A stretch of DNA of 64,000 nt from Promerops cafer (GCA_013398275.1 VZSE01006608.1:1486441-1550440), one strand, 5' to 3'. Positions 37,261 through 51,043 are shown, numbered from the stretch's first letter. Made by a program: numbers and translations. The notes: generated by a model not told the origin, from the sequence alone.

Positions 37261-40200
37261 CCTTGATTTGTCTGACTCCGTAAAAAAGAAAATTGTGAGG
37301 AAATACAGTTGCTGTCTCACACATAGGAGGATTGTATATAAAAGTTAGTTCTAGCACAAAAAGAAATAATTACACACAGATCTTGAGAATCTGTGGGCTG
37401 AAAATTTAGGCAGCTTTCAAATATGAAGCACAGTGGGACAAGGCACCTGACTATTTTTTAGAAGAAAATGTGTTGATGCATGAAAAAAAGTATATAATGT
37501 AGTACCATGTAGTTCCTACAGGGAAGGGATTTGGTAATAAAATTGATTTCTCTTCAAAATGAAAGGAGACACTGGAAAGATGGGGAAGGAAGACTTTAAA
37601 ATAATACTGGTAAAGGTAGCACTGTGCTATACTTGCAAATTACAACACTCACGTGTTTTTGATTCAGAAGGGAGGAAAGCCCCATATAGTACTGATATCT
37701 CCAAAAACGACATACCACAATAGTTTTTTAAACAGAATTTTGCTTGTCTGGGGAGACTTAGATGAATTTGGCCCCTTTTTACTGTGTGGATAGTTTCGTT
37801 AAATGAAAACCTACCTATATTTTTAAACATTTTTATTTTAAACATTTTTTTTTCTGCTTTCTTTTAGTAAAAGTGATTTTTACACTCTACATCTGAAAAA
37901 AAAAGGAAAACCATACTGCAGCTGGCATTTTGCTAAGTTTTTCACATAAAAACTTGATATATGCCAAGTGTAAGTGTATTTTGCTGTATATTTATAACAG
38001 TAATTATTTTTTATGTTACCTTTCTGCAGTAAAACACAATTTCTTGCAACTAATGGGAAGCATAAACTTTATTACTCTCATATTTAGCAAAGAGAAGAAA
38101 ATCTCACAGCATATGAGTAGTTAGTGCCTTGTATTAATATTTCTATGATTAGTATGAGAAGTTGAGCTGATTATTTTTATAGCCTGATTAAAAAAGTAGA
38201 ATTGTATAAATGGGCTTAGTGCAGTGCTGTGTAATGTAATCCTCCTCATGGCAGCAAAGAAGAAGGAAAGGTTTCTGCTGGAAATGGCATTTGGTGTAGC
38301 TCAGCAATGCAGTCTTTCTTACAACAGCACAGAAAGTTATTGGCAGCCTCAGGCTATGCTTCCTATAATGTCACTTTAGTTATTCCGAGTTTTTTGGGCT
38401 TCCTTTTTCAGCTTGAAGGAATTAAGTCCCATTGAGATGGAAAAGATCCATATCTGAAATAGCGTAAATTGTTTGTTGATTTTGTGAAATGTGTAAGTCA
38501 TAAGGCGAGCAAAAACAAACTCACTCTCTCACTTTGATGGCATGCTGTGAACTTTCTCCCTCTGCCAAAATGTTTGTCCTTGGAGGTGATACATGGTGGA
38601 AGCTTTCTAAGGGCAAAGATAACAATACAGTGATGTGTTCCCAGAACCAGAGCATTGGGTTAAGTGTTTTGCTTGTTTGTTATTTTTTCCAATTCGTTTC
38701 AAGTAAATGGTTATCATTTACAGAGACCTGGAAAGTCTTGTGAATAAATGAATCCCAGGGAAATATTAGGCGATTGCCTGCAGTCTTGTTTAGAAGAGAG
38801 AGTGATTTCAGAGAGGCAGGAGGATTCCTACTGGAGGGTGGCATTTGTGACAGCTGCCACAGGGCAGGAGCCAGCCATGAGCTCTGCTGGGCTGCTGTTA
38901 TCCTGCCATTTCCTCTGCAAATGGGTAGTCCTGCTTCACACATAGTGCCTTTTGGAATTTTGGCTCCGTCGATGCAATTGCATTGCTTCCAGCTCAGTTA
39001 TGATGGTGGAGCTAAGATGGGAATCTGGTGCAGGGTCCTGGTGGGGGAGGATGTCCCCATGCCTGCCAGCTTGGCCCCGCTGCCCATGAGCACTGGCATC
39101 CCTGCTGAGCTGGGCACTGCCAGGCAGGGGAGGAGTGACCTGTGCAAGGCAAGTGCTTGAGCCCTGCAGAGATGCAGAACTGGATCTGGCAGTGTCTGGA
39201 TTTGCACCGTTGTCAGTCCTTCGGCAAGGTCACCAGCGGGTGTGAGCCTGCGGAGGGGTTTCTCTGCCAGGCAGTGAGGAGTCACCAGTGGGACTCCCCG
39301 CAGGTGGGAGCCTGCCTATTTCAGGAATTACAAATGATTACAAATGGTTAAGGAATGTAGGTGGGATAGGGATGGGCCCATTATGAAGTGAGCCTAGTGG
39401 CAAGTTTGTGATTTCTCAGTGAATCTTCTCCCTCAATATTTTTGTTTTGAAGTTCAGAACAACTCTGCATTTCATAACTAAATATATTGGTAGTTTTTGT
39501 GTTATTTCCTGCTTAGACATAACTAGGGCATGTGGAGGATCTTGGAGAAGATCTAAGATAGCTATCATCTGAGATTTCTATCCTCAATTTGCAGACCGTG
39601 CTGTGTAACAAAATCTGAATATTCATTTTGAACTTTTGGGGTTTGCTTATCCAAACTATTTGAAATTCGCCAATCATTATCAAAGCTAAAATCTTCTCCT
39701 TGCTTCAGTTACTGCGAGAGATTGCAAATTCTTACTTGAGAGAGTAGTCAGTATGGGGAGATGGACCACATAGCTCCAGCTTTGAAAGTGGGACAGTCTA
39801 AGTTTAATGTTCTATTTTCTGTTTAAAAAGCCTCATAAACCAATGAAGAAGGGGTATCACATTTCCTTTTTGAAATTTATAAAGAGAGGCCATTCTCCCT
39901 TAGCAAGCTGTAATAGCCAGCTTTGCTATTTGCTTGTTTATTTGAGCAATGATGAAGTTACATAACTTTTCTTTAGGCAATAAATTCATCAACATTAGCA
40001 AAGTCAGTTCTTGTCTTTTACATCTGTTTTAGTTAGGGATATAGTTTTCCCACTTCGCCTTCTTCCTGTATATGAACGGCATAGTTTTATCCCCGAACAA
40101 CTGAGCTTCGAGAGCAGAATACAGTGTCAACAGTGTCCAGCTCAACATCCCCCAGGAAAATAGGTTTTTAGAATGCAATTTGTGGTTGCACCCGTGATAC

Positions 40201-43200
40201 AGACTGTCGAAGTTTGTCTTGTATTCAAGATCTAAAATGTTATTTCAATTCATTTTGTTTTTCTTTCCCTTAGCTTCATTTCATCTTACTCTCTTACCTT
40301 TCCTTTGCCCTCCCTCAGCTTTCTCACCTCTTATTCTCCCCATTGTAACAAGCTTTTATTTCCCTTTGTTGCCTCACTTTGTCTGGCTTTAGTTTATGCT
40401 GTTTCTCCTATTTTCTCTGCATAGTTTTCTTTCTACTGATTTTGTAAAATGGACCTCTGTCTATGTTTGGATGGAGTGAGAGTGAATAAACCTGGTCCTG
40501 AGGATTAAAATTTAGAGCTGCTTCGATGGCCAAGTCCATGGCTGTAGAAATAATGTAGTCAGGTTGAGTGCTGTGAAGGCCAGAAGACCACATCTTTCTT
40601 AAAATAAGGGGTGGGAAAGTTAGCCCATTTTTTCCCTGCCATTGCATAATATAAAGTTGGTTGCTCTTCAAAGTTATCCTAGTGCTGAATGGATTTTGTT
40701 CCTGCCCCTTGGACTGGGCAATCAAGAAACAGAGGAGCCCATGTGTGACACAGGAGGCCAATGGTAGGGAAGAGCCTTTTGACAATTTTAGAAGGGAAGG
40801 GATTTATCTGACTCCTCAAGGGGAAAATTACTGATTCTTGCACTCAAAGGATGCTTCTACGGGATAGTGTGAAACAAGCGCCTTCAGGACTCAGAGCCTC
40901 TTTGCAAGGGTTTCTATTGCACTGCACCACGAAATCAAAGGCAGGCAAGGAAAGGTTTTTCACCCTGGTTTCTTTAACTGCATTTGAAGGACAGGCCTTT
41001 GCATATAATTTCAACTCCATGCAAAATATGCTTTTAAAAATGAGTCAAAATGGGTGGTAGAAACTTCCTTCATTTTCAAATGGCCAGGCTGGTATTGCAA
41101 AAATGAGAGAATGGAAAAAAAACCTCCCATGTCACAATGCCTGCAGAAGGCTACATCAGTATGACAGACTATGTTACTTTGGTGATTAGAATTATTCCTG
41201 ACTGGGCTGTGTGCAGTTTTCCTTTTGTATGGCAGAGGAATGCTCCTGCCAGAGCAGGCAGTGCCCCTTCTGTCTGCAAAGCAGAACATGCTGTCTACAG
41301 AAGCAGAAACATATTTGTGATGAGAGTGAAAAAAAGTATTAATCCTTTCAAGAATTAATTTTCCAGACTCTGCTTTTGCAAGGTGTCGAGTGTGTAAATG
41401 GAAGCTGCTTATCTTAGATAAGGATAGAGGGGAAGGACAAATGTCTGTAGACAGGAAAGAAGAGAAACAGCTGAGCACAGACTCTAGGTGCACCACAGGT
41501 AAGTTTATGTGTTTCTATAAACTGAAATGTGATTGGAAAAATTACAAATTTCTGAATGTGCAAAATCAGACAGTAGAAAACAATCCTTTGGCCTTGAGGA
41601 TGAGCATTCCTTGGGACTGGGGATGGCCTGGTGGGGCAGCGAGCACATCCCTTGACTGCTGGGTGTGCATCCCGCCCCTGTGCTCTGGGTGCCTGCAAAC
41701 AGACAACCTGAGCAAGCCAGTGCCTCACCCCTGGAATCTGTGCCTCAGCAGGGAGCCTGGAGCAGGAAACCCTTCAGCACACAGAGCTGCTTTCCTGTTC
41801 CTTCAGATGTCCTCATACTGCTGTGACATATGGGAGTGAAGTGGCGATAAATGTCACTGGGAGTACAAGGGACCTGTTCAAAGGCCCAAGGTGATTCTGC
41901 TGCCTTAAATTTTTATCCATTAGAAAGATATGTATTTTTAATAAAAGTTCTGGGTTTTTTTTAAAGCTAGAATGGGGTATGATGAGAAATGTAGAAGAAT
42001 GGAAAAAGTACAAGAGATTTCACTAATCCCCTAAAGAAAAAATCTCACAAAATAACTCTCAAGTCCTTCAGGTATGTTTTTTAACTGGAAAATCTGGATT
42101 ATTTTAACAAGAAAATTAGGAGTAAGTACTTTTTCTTTGGACTTCTGCTACTGTAAATAAAATGTTAAATACTTTCCCTGTACAGGGAAGAATTATATTA
42201 CTGATCCGTAGTTTACTTTTGTTTTTATATTGAAACTCGTTTTCACCTTTCTCATGATGAAAATGGATAAATTACTTAAATCTGTTTATATACATGTATT
42301 TTGGGGGTTTTTAGTAACTTCTATGGCATGGGCTGTAAGCTGGTATCTGAACCAAAATATTTTACCCCGTAGTTCTGTTCCACTCATTCATAAGTAATTT
42401 ATTTCCACGATTTTTTAAAGTAGGTGATTAGAGTAATAGGCACATACTGGTAGTTTTTCAATTATTTTCACTTACACTAAAATAAAATTCCATTTAAAAA
42501 TAGAATATGTTTAATGTGTCATTGAATGAGAGTATAATTCTCTTAAGATAATGGTCTTTTACTTGCAGTTGTATCCATCAAATACAAAAGGAACATGAAA
42601 AATTAGAGTACTAAAAGAGTAGATACTTTGCTTTAGTGAGAAACTGTGAGCTGCCCTGGTGAACATGAAGAAGAAATTACCTTCCTAAAACTATTTAACA
42701 TTAGGATGGTGTGGTCTAGAAAGACTGATCTAGAAAAAGAGATGATTGGGGAAGGATTTTTTTAAAATTACTTTCTTATTAATTTATTTAGTATGACAGT
42801 GGACCCATAAATATATAGTTTGAAGTAAACAGTCTTTGACATTGATATAAAGGATGTCTCATGTCTTTTTCCAGTTTTAGATTTTCTTGGTGTTCATCTC
42901 CTGGAATCCAAAATGCAAATTTAAACCCCTGATTCCAGGAAAAGAAAAAGGACTCTCAGCATTAGAGTTACAAAATGAAAATGGTGGAAATATTACCTGC
43001 CTGTAACTTAAATGCTCAAAATCCAGAAAGCAAATGAAGAGTCCAAAATTTATTTTGGATTTTAGTGGGGATGTGGATGCAGGGCTCTGCTAAACTGAAG
43101 GACATCTTAGCTCTTTAGGTTCAAAATACCATAGAGCTTCTATTCTGTCTCCTTCTCACATCTTCCAAGCACGATATGGATTTTTAATAAAAGCTCTGTA

Positions 43201-46200
43201 AAAACAGAAAGAAGAAATAGGTGTTCTGACCAGCTTTAATCCTGTTCTTTGAATTAATAAAAAGGAGTCAGCTATTTGTCATTTAATTTCTCATGTTGTA
43301 TTTCTACCTTCTCTAAGTACACCATTGAGCAGCTTCACACCAGATATACATGTGAGGAAAACCACAGCCTTTCTAAGAGAAAGTCTCAGTTGTGGCTGGG
43401 AGGGTCTGGGGAAGGAGAAGGACCCATTCTGTTAACTTTGCCTTCATAGCTTCTCTTTGAGTCATCATCAGCTTTTTTCCCCCTTTCCTCTGATATCTGA
43501 GGAGGAAGCAGATGCCATTCCCTCCTCAAGTCATCATGAGACTCTCCTGGGTCCCTGCCAGGTGTGACACAGGAAAGGTGGGAGGGCCTGCAGTGCAGTG
43601 GGGCTGTGCTCTGCAGTGATGGACCCAATTTCAACCCAACCCAAGGAGTGTCCCGAGCCCAGCCGAGCCCGTTCCTTCAGTGAGGCAGCACAGTGCCACC
43701 ACTCCTGACAGTGGGGGTTTGTGAACTGGGGCTCAGAGGGGGGCAGGGTTTGCCCAAGTGGGCATTTCCTTCGTACAATATGAACAATTATTAAGTGCTC
43801 CCATATTTAGACACAATTACTTGCAGGTAAAAAGAAAGGATACAGAGTTAAGATTTCTGTAAGAAGGAGCTTTTAAGAGTGAAGTTTGGCTTCCTGCTAT
43901 GCTTGGTGGGATTAATGACCATAGCCAACAATTTTTGGTGATGCTCATGTGAGAAAGAACAAGATAACTTCTTGCCTCTTCCCCCTGGCCACCTGCTGGC
44001 ACTGTGCTGGTCAGATGGGGCAAGAGCTGTCCCTGTCCTTTGCTGGGACCCAGACCCCCAGGGCAGAGTGGGAGCTGCAGAGGTGCTGGGGTGTGGTCAC
44101 TACTTTGGCTTTTGGCCCCATCTGGTGAGTTGCCATCAAAAAAAGATAAAGGATGTAGGGATGTGCTGGTAAGAAAAAGGGCAGGAAAAAAGCAATGTTC
44201 CCAGTGTGCTGGAGGTGGAATAAACTCTAATGTGATCATCCCTGTCACAGATGGAATATTTTACAAAGTATTCTGTCTACAATATAAGAAATATGCTAAA
44301 CATCTCTATTATGCTGCATTTGAAATGTAGAAATAAAAATAGAAGTTGAAAGGTAGAGCTATTGCCTGTGCTGGATTTATAGCATGCTCTCATTGGAAGA
44401 TGTTAACCCTTAAACCTCCTGGGAGCAACTTGTTCACTGTGGGGGAAATGCTGGAATAGCCTTAAGGGTTAATAAAATGTAGCAAATTGAAGTTTTACCA
44501 CTATAGCTGACCATTATTTTTTAAATTCTGTAATAAATGATTGAGCATGGAATGGTAACACAAACTGTTGCAAAAATCAATCTACATGTTAAATCCCACC
44601 TTTGTTTTGATTGAGGCGGAGTCAGTTATTAACTGCATGATCAGAGCACAGACGCTGAGTCCTATTCTTTCCTTAATTGAGAATTGCTGTTACAGATACT
44701 TGACAGTGGTTCATGGTGGCAATAATCCCTTTTGAAAATGGTTGTTATTCTAGTCATAAGTAGCTTGCCAGGGCACTAACCCCAGCTTCACCTCTGATGG
44801 TTAGGAAAAGAATCTGGTTGGTAGCTGATGATGTTTAGTGATTTCCTGCTAGATAATTGCCAAACTAGCAAAGTAAGAAAACACAACTTTTAAAATATTT
44901 TACCTTTAGTCAGAAAGAAGGTGTGGGCTGTGAAAAATACTGTAACTCTCATTGTTCAAAATGAAAATTCTTTGCTTATTGAGAGTGCTGACTTAAAAAT
45001 TTTTGCATGTCTTTTGTTGATCTTGCAGGCTGATGCACACGACCTGCTAATGCAATGCTTGGCTTTCCATACAGAGCCATTCATCCATGTTATATGTGAA
45101 TGAAGCTTCCTGGTTTGTACATGTGCTGTGTCACATTCCTCTGGTTTTCTAACAAAGCTTTTAATTGGTGTGCTGTGACTAATGAGCATGAAGTCCCAGA
45201 GGAAATGGAGCAGAATTTTCCATTATCCACCAAGAAGTTTCAAGCACATAGATTATCAGGGCTTGAACTCCAGGATAAATCAGGGTCAAAGGCTCCGAGT
45301 ATAATGGAACCTCATAGCTTAATATTTTGCTTCCATAACATTAAATTAATAGTTTCTCAGCAAAACTGTATTGTCTGTCTGGTGGCACTGTGCAAACTAT
45401 AACTGACATTTCACTTGGACATCACATCAAATCCCTGACCATTCACTGTTAAAGTTCCCATAGCACTTGAATACTGATGTCCTGCTTTTGTTTCGGTTTG
45501 GGTAATGATGTGCTGCATATTTTTGTGGGATAAATCTCTCTTCAGTTTCAAGCAGAGGTTTTGCTCTTCATTCTTCCTCTCAAAAACTATCGTCCAGTGT
45601 TGCTGACACAGGATTGCTGCCATATGGTGTACCAAAAGTCATTGCACTTTTTGGGGGGGTTTTAGAGCTCTCACTCTGACTTGAACATGTTCAGGACCTC
45701 TTTACTTTCAAGACTAGATGAGATTGGATGTAGTGAGACCAGCATACCTATAGGCTACCTCTGCCAAGTAGAGCAAAGTAATTATCTTCTGTGCATTATG
45801 TTCAGCACACCTACTAAGTGTCCCCAACAGGTGCAATATCAAATAAAATTTAAATTAATTTAAAAGCATAAAAAGGTATCCAGATTGGTGGGGGAAATTG
45901 TGGTTAGCTTTCCAATAAAGTATATGGAGTAATATTTTTACCAATTCACTCTTTTAATAATTAACCCAATATACATTTAATCATTTCCTCCTTTCTAATA
46001 GAGTCTCAGTGTGAGTTATTCTTTGCAGTGAAACCACTAACCCAGAGAAAGAAAAAAAGAAATTTTGGTTTTTTTAAGGTTATTTTCAGCTGGGTCACTT
46101 CCCTGAGCTGTCATGGTTCAGTGTGTGGCTGTGCAGAGGTTTGTGGGGACAGGGACTGGAAGTGAGCAGCTGAGGGAAGAACAGATGTCTTCTTGCAGCA

Positions 46201-49200
46201 ACATTACCACCTCATAACAGGTTAAAGCTCATGAAGCTATGACTTATGTCTTGGGAGCCTGGAATTAAATTAATAAATTAAATAAATCTGATTTCTTTTA
46301 CATTTTGAAACTCCTCCATTGCAGAAAAACATCATGGTCCTGGTGGGAGCTGTGTGGGGTAGGTTGGTCCTTCTTGTGCAGGTGGCTCCTTGCATTCCCA
46401 GCAGCTGTGGCTGCAAGAAAGCCCCCTTTCATTTGCTCCTCTCTTACACATTCGGTTTGCTTAATTTCTGAACTGATGGGCTCTTGTAGACCCTCTCTGT
46501 TCTCATTCTGTGAGGGAGTTTCCAGAGGTGCTGTCACTTCTTGTGCTTAGTGCATGAGGGCCCAGTGTCTCTGGGCAGTGTGAGTGTGTGTGTATAGCAA
46601 GAACACAAGGAGTTCTGTGCTTCTGTGCATCTTTTTGAGAAACAATAAGGAAATTGATGCTCCAGAAGTATCTTGGACAGTTGTTTCACATGACAGAATT
46701 GGTTTCTTTTGTTTGCATATTAAAGAAATTCTATGTTAGCTCTGTATTATAGAATATTAAGGTTGTATTATTAGATTCAAAGGTTACCAGGTGCAAATAC
46801 CAAGAGAGATAAGTACATTGTGTATTCAGATTGTGTCTTTTTATCCTGTGAGGAAGGGGTTTATGCTTCCTCTGCAATCAGGAGTTCTGTGTGCACTGTT
46901 AACAGTGGATAGCTGTAAATAACTGCCTGTCCTTTTCTTACCACCACAGATACCAAGGGGACAAACTAACAGTGGTACCAAAACATGGTGCCTATTACTG
47001 CTTTAAAGCCCCCAGAGAAGGGAAAGGGGGGTGGAGTTTAAAGGTTTTGATTACATTCTAGATGCAGATAAGAGAGCACAGCCGATGTACTCCAGGGTGG
47101 CATGGAATGTATCCATTTACTCATCCAGGTTGCTGTACTTAAGGTACAAAAAACCAAGGGAGTTGAGGTGAAGGTCAGTACTGCCTTTCATTTTCATTTG
47201 ACACATCCTGTAAAACCCAGAGCGTGGATGTCTGCTAACCATAATTACACTGCAGGTTGTATTCGGTGACCCAGCAGTATTGCAAAATATGCCAGAGCTT
47301 CATCTGTGGAACACCTCCTGGCATTCTGGAGAGCAGAGTGCCTCACAGCGCCTGGGCTGGGGCACAGGTGCAGCCCTTCTGGGCTAACAGGGAGGGAGGG
47401 TGCCAGGGGCTGCTGGAGCTCCCTAGCCCACGAGCCTGGACTTAGTGCTGCTCTGACCTTCTGGCATCTTGCTTTTGTTTGGGACCCCACAAGTGGAAGA
47501 AGAATTCCTCTGTTCAGTCCAACTCCTTCGCTGTCCCAAAGGGCAGCGGTGTTGAATCACACTCACAGATTTGCTGGTTTCCTACTCAAAAACCACCTTC
47601 ATTTTCAGACTTACTGTACATATTGGAAAGCTGTTTGGTCCATCATTCCTTTCCCTAGCCAGAATTGTAGCATTCCTGCTGTGCAAAGAACAAAGCCCTT
47701 TACCAATCAAAACACCTTCTGTACTGAAAGGGTGGAAATGTAATAGCCAGCCTGTTTCTTTGTGTAGGAAAATATTTGGGAAAGTCCTCCCACAATCCCC
47801 CTCTGTTTTTTTGACCCCTTGTGCTGCCATGACAATCTAGGGAAGCCACATGTTTTTATTTTCATGTAGGTGAGAGGGAGGTGATTATAAGTATTGCTTT
47901 GGAAATTATGCCTTGGTGTCTCATGTGAAAAGTGTCATCCAGCAGAACCTTCAACCTTGTGCCTTTAAAAAACAAACATTTTCCTACCAACTTCAACAGG
48001 TACCCAAAGGTACAAAAACTGTAAAGAATTGTCAGGCAACAGCAAGAACCTCAAAAATTGCTCTTCCCAGAGCCCACTGCTGTATTCTCCAGAATAATTA
48101 CAGTTTTTGACAAATGGGATTTTGGCAGCTGTATAGAAATGACCTCTTTTTAGTCAGTAGTTCAACTGTTCACAGAAGTGTGTATGGAGTGACACTACTT
48201 CTTAAATAAAATAAATGCTAATATATGCTAATATCTAATAATTTCACATTTGTATTTTTGCTTTTATTCTTTTCATTACAAGCCTTAAAATGTTCTTCCA
48301 AATTTTGTACTTACATTTTAGGGAACAATAAAGCTATAACCTTTAAGATCGTTACTGCTTTATAAAATGAAGGTAAAGATGTTTGCTTTTTTAGTGCTTT
48401 GGGAGATATTCATTTTCTAGTAAAATATACCACACTAGTTAATATGGATCTTCAGTAAGCAAATGTAAAAGTCAAACTTTTTAAAAGAGCAAGAAATACT
48501 TGAATTTTTAACATCTCTCTGAAATAAGATGCAGTGTCCTACTTTTTAGTGCTTGGTTTGTTGAAAAGATAAGAAGTAGAGTCCTTATTGACTTAGTCCT
48601 GTGCTGAGTGTAAATCCACACAAAGAAGAGCAATTTAACATGTGACTGACCTTTTTCAGTGCAAGATGAAGAAATGTGCTGTTAAGGTTACTGGAGTGTG
48701 GCAGGATGTTTAATCAGCTTCTTTGCTTTAAAGAACAGTAGGAAGGAGATGATGTATTAAAGATGATAGCTTCTTGTCGATTTTAACTCGTAATGCCAGG
48801 ATCTGAGTACAATAGCAGATTAAATCTTTGTAGGGGAACTTCCTACTGGACTTTCTATTTTTAGATGTTTGTGGCTGCTTCTTCCTTTATTTCTCACTAC
48901 TTGGCTTTTGCTCCCTTGAAGAGGTGACTTGCTTTCTCTGAGATCTGCCTCCAAACTCTGACAATGTATTTCTGTTAAGAGCAATTTTTTTTCCTGAGTT
49001 TTGTAGGAAAGGCAAAAGAAGACAGCATAAATGGAGCCATGCACTTTCCTGTTGTATTTCAGTGCACGCATGAGGTAAATTCATGGCTTTGAGCACTAAA
49101 TGTTTGCAAACTCTTAGCATGTGTGTAACAGCACAGCAAACTTTCATGTAATAATAACAAATCAACACAGATTTGCTTGTGCAGCTGGGTAAGTAGGATG

Positions 49201-49647
49201 ATCTGGTGTTCTGTGCACTCAGTTCATCCCTCATGTTTGAAAACTCCCCAGAACTGTGTGTGTCTCCTCTGAGTGATGCACGTATCCATCCAAATCAGAT
49301 GGCTTCACCTGGCTGTCTTTTCTCTCTGACCAACATGGATTGATTCCAAAATAGCTCTTTATTTTAGGAACAGCACCTTTTTCCTCTACTGCCCCCATGT
49401 CCTCTCTTGAGAGATTAATTTACAATAGGAATCCTGATTCTAATCTCTCAGAGATAGCACAGCTGAGGTTATCATATTAATTTAATCACAGTGAGACCTT
49501 CTTCCTCTTCTCCACTGTTCGTCCTTAGGATGTTGCAGTTCTGTGCATCAAAATCCACCACTCTCTGCCCCTACTATGATCTTTCCAGAGGTTCACATAT
49601 CTTGATTTCACCATCTTTCAAAGGTCCATTTTTGTGTCCATTCTGCT
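37261..49647. other. Non-coding sequence, no confirmed genes
   Basis: There is no recognised gene or repeat family. GC-richer patches lie at about 38,800-39,320, 43,400-43,740 and 47,290-47,460. An 11-bp inverted repeat lies at 44,403-44,413 and 44,462-44,472. One splice-flanked open segment, 41,367-41,498 on the + strand, is treated in the findings. The opposite strand of the same place has a 161-codon frame (41,011-41,496), and I recognise neither product. Confidence 0.5.
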
Positions 49648-49712
49648 CTTGGGGTTGGACTAGATGATCTTTAAAGGTCCCTTCCAAATCAAGCCATTCT
49701 ATAATTTCTATT
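49648..49712 (+). mobile_element. CR1 LINE 3' terminus, sense
   Basis: The segment reads 'ggggttggactagatgatct', then TTTAAAGGTCCCTTCC, then a tail of ATTCTATAATTTCTATTC-type repeats. This is the classic last stretch of a bird CR1 followed by its short terminal repeats, which replace a poly-A tail in this LINE clade. It is truncated to about 65 bases. Confidence 0.9.
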
Positions 49713-49969
49713 CTAACTCAGGTAATGCATATATATATTTTTGGAAGTTTCAGTAATCACTTCTTTATTTGTAATTTGCATTTTTGGGTCATGTGTTTAC
49801 TATGAGTTTTCACATCTTGCCAGAAAATGATCCTTAATTTTAAAAAGGTATATTAACACAGTAAAACTATTATAATATTACAGAAATATTCTCCTATAAA
49901 TCTTGTATATTTAGATGAATGCTTTTCTTTTTCACTATAATGAATTTTCATTTTATTGTTTTTTAATGA

Positions 49970-49974
49970 AGCAG
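49970..49974. repeat. Target-site duplication, left copy
   Basis: AGCAG lies directly before the TG that starts the LTR at 49,975 and recurs directly after its end. Confidence 0.8.
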
Positions 49975-50163
49975 TGTGGTGGGTTGACCCTGGCTAAATG
50001 CCAGGTGCCCACCAAAACTGCCCTATCACTTCCCTCCTCAGCTGAGCAGGGGAGAGAAAATGTAATTAAATGCTCATGGGTTGAGACAAGGACCAGGAGA
50101 TACCAGGTACTCACCAGGTACCATCCCAGACAAAACAGACTCTGCTTGAGGAAATTAGTATAA

Positions 50164-50169
50164 TTTATT
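50164..50169 (-). promoter_or_regulatory. LTR polyadenylation signal (AATAAA)
   Basis: TTTATT on the + strand reads AATAAA in the LTR orientation, near the right place for the R region and about 690 bases downstream of the TATA-like element. Confidence 0.55.
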
Positions 50170-50849
50170 ACCAGTCAAATCAGGATAGGATAATGAGAAG
50201 TTAAAACACAACCCTCCCTTCTTCCCAGGCTTATCTTTATTCCTGATTCTCTGCCCCCCACTGCCAGCAGTGCAGGGAGATTGGGAATGGAGGTAACAGT
50301 CAGTTCATCACACATTGTTCTGCTGCTGCTTCCTCCTCAGGGGGAGGACTCCTCACACTCTTCCTCTGCTCCACCGTGGGCTCCCTCCCAGGGGAGACAG
50401 TCCTCCACCAAGCTGACATGAATCCTTCTCACAGGCTGCAGTTCTTCACCAACTGCTCCAGCGTGGGTCCCCCACAGGGTCACAAGTCCTGCCAGCAAAC
50501 CTGCTCCAGTTGTCTCCTCCTTCCATGGGTCCACAGGTCCTGCCAGGAGCCTGCTCCAGTGCAGGCTCCTCAGGGGGTACAGCTGGCTTCAGCATCCACC
50601 TGCTCCAGCGTGGGGTTCTCCATGAGCTGCTGGGGGACCTCTGCTCCCCCGCTGACCTCTATGGGCTTAGGGACACAACCTGCCTCACCACATTCTTCAC
50701 CATGGGCTGCAGGGGAATCTCTGCTCTGGCTCTTGGAGCACTTCCTCCCTCTTGTTCTTTACTGGTGTTTTCAGAGTTGATTGTCTCACATATTCTCACT
50801 CCTCTCTTCTCTGGCCACAATTGCTTCAGTGCAATAACTTCCTTCCCCT

Positions 50850-50860
50850 TCTTAAATACC
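50850..50860 (-). promoter_or_regulatory. LTR TATA-like element
   Basis: On the minus strand this reads GGTATTTAAG, the best TATA match in the LTR, with the polyadenylation signal downstream. It supports the assigned orientation. Current activity is unlikely to be judged from sequence alone. Confidence 0.4.
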
Positions 50861-51038
50861 TTATCCAAGGGGCACAGACACCATGGGCTCAGCCTTGGCC
50901 AGGAGCAGGTCCATCCTGGAGCCAGCTGGAATTGGCTCTATCAGACATGGGGAAAGCTTCTGACAGCTTCCCACATGAGACACCTCTGTAGCCCCCTGTC
51001 CCCCCACTACTAAAACCTTCCCTAGCAAACCCAATATA

Positions 51039-51043
51039 AGCAG
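51039..51043. repeat. Target-site duplication, right copy
   Basis: AGCAG lies directly after the LTR and is identical to 49,970-49,974. Confidence 0.8.

Larger units (their letters stand above)
49975..51038 (-). mobile_element. Solitary avian endogenous retrovirus LTR (1,064 bp)
   Basis: The element begins TGTGGTGGGTTGACC and ends CCCAATATA, with AGCAG duplicated exactly on both sides, so it is a solo LTR left by recombination between two LTRs. The end is TA where TG...CA is expected, which looks like a point change. I infer the minus orientation because the reverse complement places a TATA-like GGTATTTAAG (about 50,850-50,860) upstream of an AATAAA signal (50,164-50,169). The 5-bp duplication fits an ERVL-like group, but I do not name the family. 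No retroviral genes remain inside, and the frames on both strands across it (for example 50,510-51,013) are not proteins. The interior has repeated CTGCTCCAG motifs. Confidence 0.9.

Noticed and set aside
50376..51013. Two overlapping frames of 134 and 167 codons
   Set aside because: They lie wholly inside the solo LTR, which has no coding role. GC-rich repeats keep the frames open.
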